NCBI GenBank assembly: GCA_017561935.1
Contig: JAFZBE010000030.1
Location: 38,792 to 102,791, forward strand
DNA from: Bacteroidales bacterium
Lineage (GTDB): Bacteria; Bacteroidota; Bacteroidia; Bacteroidales; UBA3663
Reading direction: 5' to 3'
Length of the DNA stretch: 64,000 nucleotides
The translations under genes were made by a program, and so were the position numbers. Each line of letters starts with the position of its first letter. Position 1 is the first letter of the stretch. A model generated the notes under the pieces. It saw only the letters and a list, made by a program, of their open reading frames with translations, searched no databases and had not been told where the DNA came from. Below, piece after piece: positions 51,342 through 60,376 of the stretch.

Positions 51342-52628
51342 ATGATTCCCGGCTACATGCTTATCCCGTTTGTGGTAATGCTGCTTTGTATCGCCATCCT
51401 CCCGCTCACCAAGCTCGAGGAGTGGTGGGAAAGCAACCTCCACAAGCTGTACGTCTCGCTGATCTTAGGCGTACCCGTTGCCATCTGGCTTATTGCCAAT
51501 GGCATGTCCCACGAGCTTGAGCACCAGATGATCTACGACTACGTGCCGTTCATTCTCCTGCTTATGGCACTCTTCGTCACCACAGGTGGCATCTGTATCA
51601 AGGGGGACCTTATTGCCACCCCCACCACCAACACCATCATCATGGCCATCGGCTTTGTACTTGCCTCATTCATGGGTACTACGGGTGCCGCAATGCTGCT
51701 CATCCGACTGCTCATCCAGACCATCTCAGAACGCAAGTATAAGGCACACACCATCCTCTTCTTCATCGCCATCGTGGCCAACTGCGGTGGTCTGCTCACC
51801 CCGCTTGGCGACCCGCCGCTCTTCCTCCTCTTCCTGAAGGGTGCCGAGTTCACATGGTTCCTTAACCTCATCCCCGAATGGGCTCTCTGCGGTGTGCTGC
51901 TGCTCGTCACCTATTACTTTGTAGATTTGCACTACTACAAGAAGGAACCGCCGGAGAATCTCCTCGCCGATAACACCAATGTGCATAAGATTGCCGTAGG
52001 CGGCAAGATCAACATCCTGTGGCTGCTCTGCGTTGTATGCTCCACGATGTTCATCAACACCAAGTACATCCCTGCCATGGGTGCTCATGATGCTCCATTC
52101 TACCTCCGTCTGCTCCGCGAATGGGTATTCATCCTCATCATCATCCTTTCGATGTGGACCACCAAGAAATCGACCCGTATCGCCAACCACTACTCGTGGG
52201 TACCTATCCTTGAGGTAGCTTGCGTCTTCGTTGGCATCTTCGCCACCATGACTCCCGCCCTCATGTTCCTCCACGACATGAAGGAATCCATTCAGCAGGT
52301 GCTTCGTGAGCCTTGGCAGTACCTCTACTGCACCGGTTCGCTCTCTGCATTCCTCGACAATGCGCCGACAGCCCTCGTCTTCAACTCCATGGCTCCCGAG
52401 AACGCTTCCATCCCGGGTCTTGCTGCCGAAGCTTTCCTCAAGGCCATCTCCGTAGGTGCCGTATTCTTCGGAGCACTCACCTACATCGGCAATGGCCCGA
52501 ACTTCATGGTGAAGTCGATCGCCGAGCAGAGCGGTATCAAGATGCCATCATTCTTTGGCTACATGTTCAAGTTCTCGCTCATCGTCTGCCTCCCCATCTA
52601 CATCATCGTTCAGCTCATCTGCATCTGA
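51342..52628 (+). CDS. Na+/H+ antiporter-like (NhaD/CitMHS-type) membrane carrier
   Basis: A 428-residue protein with about eleven hydrophobic segments. Signature segments of the ion-transporter superfamily are NCGGLLTPLGDPP and its second-half counterpart SAFLDNAPTALVF, each at a probable broken-helix ion site. Bacteroidetes proteins of this type are annotated as sodium:proton antiporters; a carboxylate substrate cannot be excluded. It follows lepA by 44 bp and ends at a strong terminator. Confidence 0.8.
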   Translation: MIPGYMLIPFVVMLLCIAILPLTKLEEWWESNLHKLYVSLILGVPVAIWLIANGMSHELEHQMIYDYVPFILLLMALFVTTGGICIKGDLIATPTTNTIIMAIGFVLASFMGTTGAAMLLIRLLIQTISERKYKAHTILFFIAIVANCGGLLTPLGDPPLFLLFLKGAEFTWFLNLIPEWALCGVLLLVTYYFVDLHYYKKEPPENLLADNTNVHKIAVGGKINILWLLCVVCSTMFINTKYIPAMGAHDAPFYLRLLREWVFILIIILSMWTTKKSTRIANHYSWVPILEVACVFVGIFATMTPALMFLHDMKESIQQVLREPWQYLYCTGSLSAFLDNAPTALVFNSMAPENASIPGLAAEAFLKAISVGAVFFGALTYIGNGPNFMVKSIAEQSGIKMPSFFGYMFKFSLIVCLPIYIIVQLICI

Positions 52629-52633
52629 TGACC

Positions 52634-52706
52634 ATCGGTTTCGACCGATAATATGATACAAAACATCACCCGGCCTTCCTACTGGAAAGTCGGGTGACGT
52701 GTTTTT
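52634..52706 (+). terminator. Double hairpin terminator after the antiporter gene
   Basis: The first hairpin is ATCGGT-TTCG-ACCGAT (52634-52649), with a stable TTCG tetraloop. The second pairs 52666-52679 with 52684-52697 (14 positions, one wobble and one mismatch) and is followed by TTTTT at 52702. It separates the convergent antiporter and esterase genes. Confidence 0.85.
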
Positions 52707-52720
52707 GGGGACCAACGTTA

Positions 52721-54295
52721 TTATTGCAACGAGGTATTGAGTGGGAACGTTTTCTCAAAAGCGATGCCCGAAGCATAGACACCTTTGACGGTAATGTCGC
52801 GGTCAATGGCATCTCTTTTGAACAAAACTCGCACGCCCTTGGGCTCTATTGCTTCGATGATGAAGCCGCCCTGTATCGACCAGCTGCACTCCTTCACGTT
52901 GTCGGGATGTTCGAGATAGAACAACTGTGCATCCGAAAAGTCATGTCTTAAGGCAACAGGCTGTCCTATCATCTCATCGACAAAGAAAGCATTCATCTTC
53001 TCGAAGAACTCCTCATGCAGTTCGTTCAGCGCTTTGGTGTCGTCGTTGCGCACCAACGTATGCTTGTGGATGTTGTAGGTATGCAGTTCCGAACGCTTGC
53101 CGATCTGTTTGGCCTCAGCATCGACACACGACGAGCCATAGACCACGGGCATCACCTTCTTGGCCAGATAGCCTCCCGCCCAACTTCCACCAGGCATCTC
53201 TCGAAGCATCTCCTTCACCAAAGGCTCGAAGGGAATGCCTACACCGTAGGGGACCACAGGATCATATTTTCCATGGAAAGAGATGATTGCCGTAGGCGAC
53301 GACTTCAATATCTCGGGGTCGAGCACAGCACCCCACATATTACCCACAGCGCGAACAGTGAATGGCTCGTCGTAGGCAGGCGTGACAGGGATAGCCGTAA
53401 GCGGTCCCAACTCAGCAGCCACCTCCTTCATCGATTCGGGGATGTTCGCGTCGTTCATGAATGCCGCGTTCAGCGCCGCGATGGCACCGGCGCTGCAACC
53501 TGCCAGGAAAATCTTATCGGGGTCAATCCTGAATTCCTCCCGATGCGAAAGCATGAAGCGGATGGCAGCATTAACGTCTTGCAGGGCGCTGTAGGCAGCC
53601 TCCGAAACAGTAGAAGAGAATAGGTTGAATCCCATGCGGTAATTGATCGAAACAGCTACATAGCCGCACGCGGCAAACTTCTCGCACCAACGGAGCGAAG
53701 CATCGTCGGCCTTGTCACCCGAGAAGAAGGCACCCTCATGAATCATGACGAGCAGTGGGCGCAGTGGAGTCCCCTCCTTGTCGTCCGGAGCATAGACATC
53801 GAGGCGGAGCGACAGTTCCTGTTGTTCGTTTCTGACAAGCTCCTCCAGCTTATCAATCACAATCCTACCATAGTTTCCCGAATTGTCGTAGGGATAGGAA
53901 GACCAGAAACCCTTCGCCTTGCCATACTCCACCTCGCGCTTGGTGACAATGGTGCAATGCGGCTTCAGATAATCCGCGCCCTCGGTGATGGACTTTTGTG
54001 CAGGATTGGTGTAGCGTGTCAGCGTGCATCGTGTGCGATCAAGACCCTCGCCCTCCACGTAGGTTCTGCCGAATCGCTTCGAAACCTCCACACGATGCTC
54101 TTCGGCGTAGAGTTTTCCCCTATCGACATACAAGATACCATGACTTCCCACTCCATCGGGCACAAAATAGCCGGTGAAGTGTTGTGCCGTACATGTCTGA
54201 ACATCATTCCGCACATAATTAGGGTGCTCGCGGCACGAAGCGAGCAGCAGGCACAAAGCAGAAAGCAGAGAAAACAATCTATACATCGTTTGCAT
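52721..54295 (-). CDS. Carboxylesterase-like alpha/beta-hydrolase lipoprotein
   Basis: A 524-residue protein with a lipoprotein signal (LCLLLASC). The ATG at 54295 is preferred over a TTG one codon upstream. The alpha/beta-hydrolase part shows the oxyanion-hole block MIHEGAFFSGDK and the nucleophile elbow GCSAGA, followed by a late segment ISFHGKYDPVVPYG that can supply the acid. The first ~150 residues are a separate non-catalytic region. It probably deacylates an ester on glycans or xenobiotics at the envelope; the substrate is unknown. Confidence 0.8.
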   Translation of the reverse strand: MQTMYRLFSLLSALCLLLASCREHPNYVRNDVQTCTAQHFTGYFVPDGVGSHGILYVDRGKLYAEEHRVEVSKRFGRTYVEGEGLDRTRCTLTRYTNPAQKSITEGADYLKPHCTIVTKREVEYGKAKGFWSSYPYDNSGNYGRIVIDKLEELVRNEQQELSLRLDVYAPDDKEGTPLRPLLVMIHEGAFFSGDKADDASLRWCEKFAACGYVAVSINYRMGFNLFSSTVSEAAYSALQDVNAAIRFMLSHREEFRIDPDKIFLAGCSAGAIAALNAAFMNDANIPESMKEVAAELGPLTAIPVTPAYDEPFTVRAVGNMWGAVLDPEILKSSPTAIISFHGKYDPVVPYGVGIPFEPLVKEMLREMPGGSWAGGYLAKKVMPVVYGSSCVDAEAKQIGKRSELHTYNIHKHTLVRNDDTKALNELHEEFFEKMNAFFVDEMIGQPVALRHDFSDAQLFYLEHPDNVKECSWSIQGGFIIEAIEPKGVRVLFKRDAIDRDITVKGVYASGIAFEKTFPLNTSLQ

Positions 54296-54338
54296 CAATG
54301 ACCGTCAGACAATCTGATAGTTGCCGAATTTATCGCTG

Positions 54339-54369
54339 CAAAAGTACGGATTTTTTTGGAAACAACCAA
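54339..54369 (-). promoter_or_regulatory. Promoter of the esterase gene
   Basis: On the minus strand TTG (54367-54369), 20 bases and TACTTTTG (54339-54346) precede the gene by about 45 bases. Confidence 0.68.
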
Positions 54370-54438
54370 GAGAATTTGAAAATTTCTTTGTGTTATTAGC
54401 CATTTCTTGTTTTCAATCAATATGTGACTGGGAATGAA

Positions 54439-55092
54439 CTATTGTTCCGACACAAACGACCAGAGCAGGATCTGCTTCTCCTCTCCCTTAATCAGCTTCT
54501 CCAGATAATTCATTCCTTTTGAAGAGACTGTGATACAACCCAAGCAGCATTTGGGTTGCAGGGGGATGTATTCGCGCCAGCAGTTCGTATCGACCCACTT
54601 GGCACGATGTATCATCAGGCCACGGCCGTAGGCTGTATGGTTTGCAACGTCCAGCCCCTTGATACGGAAACCTCGCTTGTTACGCGTTCCATGAACCTTC
54701 GTCACGGCAAAATGCCCGAGGGAAGAACATTTGCTGCCTGGCAAATTGCTGAATACAGGCTTCTCTGCCGTGCTACCCTTGCCGGGACCATGCATCGTAT
54801 AAGTTTTATATACGACTTTCTCCTTCTCGAACGACCACACGAAAACCCTGGGCGTGCCGCTGGGAATGCTGTAATCGACGAAGATACAGTAGCGGTCATT
54901 CAGATTCCTCACCCTTGCATAATCCTTTGCCTCGATAGCACATTTGCCAAGAAACTCCGTATAATCATCACCCAATCGGGCATTCGGATCCTGACAAACA
55001 TAGTATTTGTAACCCCAATAACCAAAGAAGCCGACAACAGCAGCCAATGCTACAACAAAAACCAATTTGAACAAAAACTTTATTCCTTTCAT
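54439..55092 (-). CDS. Murein L,D-transpeptidase catalytic-domain protein
   Basis: A 217-residue protein with an N-terminal membrane segment (FKLVFVVALAAVVGFFGYWG). The YkuD_2-type catalytic region shows GLMIHRAKW with the histidine and KCCLGCITVSSKG with the catalytic cysteine. Such enzymes crosslink peptidoglycan or attach proteins to it in the periplasm. Its length fits the family. A possible promoter lies upstream but is off-consensus. Confidence 0.85.
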   Translation of the reverse strand: MKGIKFLFKLVFVVALAAVVGFFGYWGYKYYVCQDPNARLGDDYTEFLGKCAIEAKDYARVRNLNDRYCIFVDYSIPSGTPRVFVWSFEKEKVVYKTYTMHGPGKGSTAEKPVFSNLPGSKCSSLGHFAVTKVHGTRNKRGFRIKGLDVANHTAYGRGLMIHRAKWVDTNCWREYIPLQPKCCLGCITVSSKGMNYLEKLIKGEEKQILLWSFVSEQ

Positions 55093-55147
55093 ACCAAATC
55101 ATTTTTTCGATTATATGTGTTGAATTGGTGCAAAAGGTAAACAATCA

Positions 55148-55175
55148 ACAGGTGTATCTTCACAGATTCACCTGT
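55148..55175 (-). terminator. Hairpin after the ABC ATPase gene
   Basis: ACAGGTG-t-ATCT pairs with AGAT-t-CACCTGT around a 4-base loop, 54 bases beyond the ATPase stop on the minus strand. The T-rich tract after it is weak, so this is a possible terminator only. Confidence 0.5.
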
Positions 55176-55228
55176 CACAATGTGTCCAATAAAAATATCT
55201 CTACAAAACAAAAACCTAAAAACACGAA

Positions 55229-55903
55229 TCATAGTCTTGCCTCGGGCACGATCTGACCGTCGAGCAGGTTGATGATGCGCTGGGCAAAGCCGGCATCACG
55301 CTGCGAGTGAGTTACCATGACGATGGTCGTGCCCTCGTTGTTGAGCTGGGTGAGCAGCTGCATCACTTCGAGGCCGTTCTTCGAGTCGAGGTTACCCGTG
55401 GGCTCGTCGGCGAGGATGAGCTTCGGATTCATCACCACGGCACGGGCAATAGCCACACGCTGCTGCTGGCCACCGCTGAGCTGCTGCGGATAGTGCTTGG
55501 CACGATGGCTCAGTTCGAGGCGGCGCAGGATTTCGACCACACGCTCGCGACGTTCCTTCTGGGGCACTCCAATATATTTGAGGGGCAGTTCGATGTTCTC
55601 CTCGACGTTCAGTTCGTCGATGAGGTTGAAGCTCTGGAACACGAAGCCGATCTTTCCCTTGCGGACCGAGGTGCGCTGGCTCTCCTTCAGGTGTCCCACC
55701 TCTTCGCCATCGAGCACGTAGCTGCCCGAAGTGGGATTGTCAAGCAGTCCCATGATATTGAGCAACGTGGACTTGCCGCAGCCGCTGGGGCCCATGATGG
55801 CCACAAACTCGCCCTGTTCAACACTCAGACATACGCCATCGAGCGCCACTGTCTCAACCTCTTCCGTACGGAAGATCTTCGTAAGATTCTCAATCTTGAT
55901 CAT
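55229..55903 (-). CDS. ABC transporter ATP-binding protein, MacB/LolD type
   Basis: A 224-residue ATPase with Walker [10 protein letters not shown], signature LSGGQQQR, Walker [13 protein letters not shown] and H-loop VTHSQRD. The [17 protein letters not shown] segment is typical of LolD/MacB-type ATPases that drive FtsX-domain permeases. The partner is the permease gene immediately upstream (48 bp gap), so the two form an operon. Export, lipoprotein release or a stress-sensing mechanotransmission role are possible. Confidence 0.93.
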   Translation of the reverse strand: MIKIENLTKIFRTEEVETVALDGVCLSVEQGEFVAIMGPSGCGKSTLLNIMGLLDNPTSGSYVLDGEEVGHLKESQRTSVRKGKIGFVFQSFNLIDELNVEENIELPLKYIGVPQKERRERVVEILRRLELSHRAKHYPQQLSGGQQQRVAIARAVVMNPKLILADEPTGNLDSKNGLEVMQLLTQLNNEGTTIVMVTHSQRDAGFAQRIINLLDGQIVPEARL

Positions 55904-55951
55904 AATCGTATATCAATTAACAATGAATATTTAACAATTAACAATTAGCTT

Positions 55952-58357
55952 TTATTCAGTCTTGATGCTATTGATGGGATTCTCAGTAGCTGCACGCCAA
56001 CCTTGCATGGCGGCAGTAAGGAGGGTGACAAGGCTCACAAGCAGCAATGCCGCCGGGAAGAGCCACCAATGAATTGTAGTGCGCTCATTGAAATTCTCGA
56101 GCCACTGGCTACCCATATACCAAGCCAAAGGTACTGCGATGACAAAGGCTATAAGCAGGAGCTGCGCATATCGGTTTGTCAACAACCTTACAATCTGTCC
56201 CTCGGTGGAACCGAAGACCTTGCGGATGCCAATCTCCTTGCGACGATATTCTATTTCGAACATCGTCAGGCAGAACACACCGATGAGCGTGATGATGAGA
56301 CAAATGATGCTGAAGACAATCACCTGTCGAATGAAGCGGAACTCGTCCTGATAGAGCTGCTCCAACTGCTCGTCGAGGAAATGGACCTCCACGGCGCTCC
56401 CGTCTCCCATCTCGACGAGTTTGTCGCGAATCAGCTGACGCAGGCTCACCTTGTCGGTTCCGGCAGCAAGGCGTACGTTCAGCGTACCCAACCGATCGCC
56501 CCAACTGGCATAACGTTCACCCATGATGACGAAGGCTACAGGATCAGTCGCACGGTCCTGATGGATGCTGGCATAACGTATGTTCTCGCACACGCCGATC
56601 ACAGGCAGATCTCCCTCCAACAGTTCCTTATCCATCTCCACCCAATTCCAGCGCTTACGCGCTGCCTCGTTGATGATGTAGCAGTCGCTGTCATGTTCAT
56701 TGAAGTCGCGTCCCTCGATGACCTCGATACCCATGGTACGCAGGTAGTGATAATCCACGGGCATACTAGTGAACGAAACACTCTTGTCGCCATGTGCTCG
56801 GCCCCATCCCATATAAGAGGTAGAACTGCCCAACGCGAAAGCTGAATAACTGACGTCCTCCACGCCTCCCATACCGAGCAGTTCGGTACGGATGGCATCC
56901 TTCTTCTTGAGCAATTCCTGCGGAAGAGTGGCATAGCAGAGTTCGTCTTTGTCAAAACCATAATCTGAATGGTATATGTAACGGCTTTGGAGCATAAGGA
57001 TGCCGATATAGGTGACGAGCACTAGACTGATGGTAATCTGCAGACCCACCAGTAGGGTGCGCAATCGTCTTCCACGCGGTGTCAGGCCAAAGGCTCCCTT
57101 CAATGCCATGGCGGGCTGGAACGAAGTGACGAACCATGCAGGATAGGATCCTGCCACAATACCTGTGACCAGAGCGACCAAAGCAGTCAACCCCAAGAGC
57201 GACAAATGAGCCCGCGGCTCGATGCTACCTTGTACCAGCGTGGTGATGACAGTCCATTGGGTGAGCAAATAGACGATAAACATTCCAAGCAGGAACGCCA
57301 GGAGGGCAATAACCACTGTTTCACCTATGAGACCTAGCCGCAGACTCGTCAGTGAGCTGCCCAGCACACGGCGTGTGTTGACTCCCTTCACGCGCATCGG
57401 ACTCTCAGCCAATGTGAAATTGAGGAAGTTGATGGCAGCCACCAGTACGACAAGGATGCAAGCCCATATCAGGATGAGGTGCACGATACGATTGCCTCGG
57501 TCTCCGCTATCCGTACCCGAGAAGTAGGTCTCGGTGAGAGGAGTGACGCGGAAGTTGTGCTGGCCAAGCATACTGTCCAAACGTTGATCGATCGCGGCAC
57601 GTTCCTCAGGAGTGGCATTGTTAAACTCTTCGGCATTCTCTGCCAAAACCTTTTTGCGAAATAACGACTTAACTTTATCACAGAACTCCTTTCTGAAGGC
57701 ATCCACATCGGTCGTCTCATGGAGTTGCAGATAGCCCTTGTAGCTCCACTCGCTGAAGTCGTGCTGGCCATCCTCGCCCAATGACGTATAGATCATATTA
57801 CCCACACAGCAGTTGTCGGGGAAATCCTGATAGACACCCATGATAAGCAAGCTGTCCTTTCCGTTCCAAAGGTGGTGGCCGGCAGCCATCGTGGTACCCA
57901 GGAAGCGCTGGGCCAACGAGGCAGGGATGATGACACCCTGGTCGGTATCATCCTTCCAGTTTAATTTGCCATCGAGGCAAACGGCACCGAATGGTTCCAA
58001 TGAGGTCTCTTTGCGCGTCCTGCACCAATCGCAAACTACCGAAGTTGAACCCATATAGAATTCGGACTTTTGGTTCCAATATGCGAACATGGTTCCCGAC
58101 TCCACCTCTGGCATTTCCATCATCATCTCGAGCAGAGGCACGCAGCAGTTGGTATTCCAGGGTGCCCCATTCATCATCGTCTCCACACGCATTATCCGTT
58201 CTGCATGCGGGATACCACGATTGTAGCTGGCGCTGTACTCCACCTGCGTCAGAAACAGATAGAGGGCGGCAAAGGCCACCGCCAGTCCCACTAGGTTCAG
58301 GAGCGTTGCAGTCTTGAACCGACGAGCCATATACAATATGTTTCTAAGTACATCCAT
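55952..58357 (-). CDS. ABC transporter permease with two FtsX domains
   Basis: An 801-residue membrane protein. It has an N-terminal membrane helix (ATLLNLVGLAVAFAALYLFL) followed by a MacB-like periplasmic core. A first FtsX block of three helices lies near residues 285-405, a second core follows, and a second FtsX block closes the chain (IGVFCLTMFEIEYRRKEIGI, IRKVFGST). The MEIEYRRKEIGIRK-type coupling segment contacts the ATPase. It is intact, which contrasts with the truncated paralogue at 61.3 kb. Confidence 0.9.
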   Translation of the reverse strand: MDVLRNILYMARRFKTATLLNLVGLAVAFAALYLFLTQVEYSASYNRGIPHAERIMRVETMMNGAPWNTNCCVPLLEMMMEMPEVESGTMFAYWNQKSEFYMGSTSVVCDWCRTRKETSLEPFGAVCLDGKLNWKDDTDQGVIIPASLAQRFLGTTMAAGHHLWNGKDSLLIMGVYQDFPDNCCVGNMIYTSLGEDGQHDFSEWSYKGYLQLHETTDVDAFRKEFCDKVKSLFRKKVLAENAEEFNNATPEERAAIDQRLDSMLGQHNFRVTPLTETYFSGTDSGDRGNRIVHLILIWACILVVLVAAINFLNFTLAESPMRVKGVNTRRVLGSSLTSLRLGLIGETVVIALLAFLLGMFIVYLLTQWTVITTLVQGSIEPRAHLSLLGLTALVALVTGIVAGSYPAWFVTSFQPAMALKGAFGLTPRGRRLRTLLVGLQITISLVLVTYIGILMLQSRYIYHSDYGFDKDELCYATLPQELLKKKDAIRTELLGMGGVEDVSYSAFALGSSTSYMGWGRAHGDKSVSFTSMPVDYHYLRTMGIEVIEGRDFNEHDSDCYIINEAARKRWNWVEMDKELLEGDLPVIGVCENIRYASIHQDRATDPVAFVIMGERYASWGDRLGTLNVRLAAGTDKVSLRQLIRDKLVEMGDGSAVEVHFLDEQLEQLYQDEFRFIRQVIVFSIICLIITLIGVFCLTMFEIEYRRKEIGIRKVFGSTEGQIVRLLTNRYAQLLLIAFVIAVPLAWYMGSQWLENFNERTTIHWWLFPAALLLVSLVTLLTAAMQGWRAATENPINSIKTE

Positions 58358-58379
58358 AATCTATTTCGTTTTTCTGCCA

Positions 58380-58410
58380 CAAAGATACGCCAAACAATTC
58401 ATTCCACCAA
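58380..58410 (-). promoter_or_regulatory. Promoter of the ABC permease-ATPase operon
   Basis: On the minus strand TTG (58408-58410), 20 bases and TATCTTTG (58380-58387) lie just before the permease ATG at 58357. Confidence 0.75.
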
Positions 58411-58458
58411 GACTTTTGCCCCCCTCGAAGGCCGATTGTCTAAATTTTATACAGCATT

Positions 58459-58477
58459 GTGTCTAAAAATTTGACAC
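58459..58477. promoter_or_regulatory. Near-palindrome upstream of the ABC operon promoter
   Basis: GTGTCTAAAAATTTGACAC has matching GTGTC/GACAC ends and an AAA/TTT core. A partial copy, TGTCTAAATTTTATACA, lies 22 bases to its left. It is about 50 bp behind the permease -33 box, a position typical of activator sites. Confidence 0.45.
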
Positions 58478-58596
58478 GCATGAAGCAGCAAACTCCAAAT
58501 AAGATGTAAGCAGCCCTTGAATTGCCATTTATTGTTTACATATTCCACGTTTCCGCACAAAAGAGAGGAACAATCTGAAGAATAATACATATAATG

Positions 58597-58627
58597 GTTT
58601 AGAATTAAACGATTATTACTATATTTG
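58597..58627 (+). promoter_or_regulatory. hipBA promoter and probable operator
   Basis: TATATTTG at 58620-58627 is the -7 element. Immediately upstream, GTTTA-GAAT-TAAAC (58597-58610) is a perfect 5-bp inverted repeat placed between the -33 and -7 positions, where HipB-type repressors often bind for autoregulation. The assignment as the HipB operator is inference. Confidence 0.6.
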
Positions 58628-58655
58628 CACCGTAAAAATTCAAAATAAAACTATT

Positions 58656-59003
58656 ATGGATGATATTTATATGTTTTCTGATTCCACTATCCTTCGTAGG
58701 ATTGGGGAGAAACTGAAGACAATCAGACTTAAGCAGAACATCACCCAGCAAAGCCTGTCGGAAGCCGCCGACGTGTCGCTTTCCTCCATCAAGAAGATTG
58801 AGAAGGGAGAGATAGGCTCGTTTGACTCGCTGCTGAGGGTGATGCGAATATTGGGACGGCTCGAAGTCCTTCAACCACTTGTGGAAGAAGAGCAACTGAG
58901 TCCGAACGAATACTACAAACTCGTTCAGTCGTCGAAGACAAACGTTCGAAAGCGGGCAGCAGGGAAATTGAACAACACCAATAAAGAGGTTTCGACATGG
59001 TAG
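58656..59003 (+). CDS. hipB: HipB-like antitoxin, XRE-family DNA-binding protein
   Basis: A 115-residue protein with a Cro/CI-type helix-turn-helix (residues about 15-70: IGEKLKTIRLKQNITQQSLS then VSLSSIKKIEKGE). It overlaps the hipA start by seven bases, the usual antitoxin-toxin order. It would repress the operon and neutralise HipA. The C-terminal tail (about residues 85-115) is basic and unstructured in appearance. Confidence 0.87.
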   Translation: MDDIYMFSDSTILRRIGEKLKTIRLKQNITQQSLSEAADVSLSSIKKIEKGEIGSFDSLLRVMRILGRLEVLQPLVEEEQLSPNEYYKLVQSSKTNVRKRAAGKLNNTNKEVSTW

Positions 59004-60277
59004 ATGTAGCTATGGCAACCATGTTCGGCTATCCCGTCGGGACTTTCCGATGGGACGAACAATACGGTATTGTCCGATTTGAATATGACAGCAGTTTCGT
59101 GAAGCGAGGGATAGAACCCTCACCCATCATGATGCCTGTGCGTGAAGGGCGTGTTTATGCCTTCTCCAATCTCGACAGGGAGACCTTCAGGGGATTGCCG
59201 GGGATGTTGGCCGATTCCCTCCCCGACACCTACGGTCGTGCCTTGTTCGACCGATGGCTTGCCTTGACGGGCAGAACAAGCAGCAATCCCATTGAAACCC
59301 TATGCTTCTTGGGCAAACGCTGCATGGGAGCCTTGGAGTTTGAACCTGCAATCGATATTGACTACGACACACATGCCAGGTTTGAGATCGATTCCCTGGT
59401 CAATGTGGCAAAAGAGGCACTGAGCGAGAAAACCTCGTTCGGCACGAATCTGAATGATGACAAGAAAAAGGCCATCGCAGAGATACTTCGTCTGGGCACT
59501 TCTGCAGGAGGTCAGCGCGCCAAGGCCATCATTGCTTACAACCATGATACAGGTGAAATACGATCAGGTCAGGTGGAGGCTCCTGCCGGTTTCGACTACT
59601 ACCTCATCAAATTGGATGGCGTAACGGCAAAAGCGGGGTTCAAGGCGACAGAGAACTTCGGTCGTCTGGAATACTCCTTCTACAAGTTGGCAAAGGCTTG
59701 CGGCATCGAAATGTCCGAGTGTTCGCTTATTGAAGAAAACGGACGGGCACATTTCCTAACGAAACGCTTCGACAGGAAAGACGGCAGGAAGATTCACATG
59801 CAAACGCTTTGCGGCATCGCCCATTATGACTATCGGCTGCATCGGGCCTATTCTTACGAACAGGCATTCAATGTCATGCGCGCGTTACGTCTGTCCTACT
59901 CGGAGGCTACGGAAATGTTCCGACGCATGGTTTTCAACGTCGTGGTGCGCAATCAGGATGATCACACCAAGAATATCTCGTTCCTGATGGGAGAAGATGG
60001 CAGGTGGCGGCTGTCTCCCGCTTACGATATGGGATATGCCTATAACCCTAAAGGCGGCTGGACGGCGACACATCAGATGTCAATCAACGGCAAGTATGAC
60101 AATCTTGGCCGTCAAGACCTGATGGAGTTTGCGAGCCATAACAACATAAAGGAAGCCGCATCAATTATAGATGAGGTATGCGAGGCCGCATCGCATTGGC
60201 CGGCTCTTGCCAAGGAAAATGAGGTTCCAGCATCTATGATAGAAGCAATTCGTACAGATATGCTATTGAACCTGTAA
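58997..60277 (+). CDS. hipA: HipA-like serine/threonine kinase toxin
   Basis: A 426-residue full-length HipA. The N-terminal HipA_N domain is followed by the ATP-binding/activation block TSAGGQRAKAII, FDYYLIKLDG, HFLTKRFDR, the catalytic NQDDHTKN (residues 319-326) and LSPAYDMGYA. HipA of E. coli phosphorylates glutamyl-tRNA synthetase and induces persistence; the target here is unknown. No inactivating change is seen. It ends at a strong hairpin. Confidence 0.9.
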   Translation: MVDVAMATMFGYPVGTFRWDEQYGIVRFEYDSSFVKRGIEPSPIMMPVREGRVYAFSNLDRETFRGLPGMLADSLPDTYGRALFDRWLALTGRTSSNPIETLCFLGKRCMGALEFEPAIDIDYDTHARFEIDSLVNVAKEALSEKTSFGTNLNDDKKKAIAEILRLGTSAGGQRAKAIIAYNHDTGEIRSGQVEAPAGFDYYLIKLDGVTAKAGFKATENFGRLEYSFYKLAKACGIEMSECSLIEENGRAHFLTKRFDRKDGRKIHMQTLCGIAHYDYRLHRAYSYEQAFNVMRALRLSYSEATEMFRRMVFNVVVRNQDDHTKNISFLMGEDGRWRLSPAYDMGYAYNPKGGWTATHQMSINGKYDNLGRQDLMEFASHNNIKEAASIIDEVCEAASHWPALAKENEVPASMIEAIRTDMLLNL

Positions 60278-60303
60278 TCCTTTTTAAAACCCTCAAAGCC
60301 ATA

Positions 60304-60357
60304 CAATGATTCGGGCGAAATCATCCTACCGGCTGGAAGATTTCGCCCGAATCATTG
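60304..60357. terminator. 19-bp perfect hairpin between hipA and the DUF3836-like gene
   Basis: CAATGATTCGGGCGAAATC (60304-60322) is exactly complementary to 60339-60357 with a 16-base loop. The convergent genes on both sides make a bidirectional terminator likely. The perfect 19-bp match is longer than usual. Confidence 0.75.
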
Positions 60358-60376
60358 GGGAGTTATGTAGAACGAA

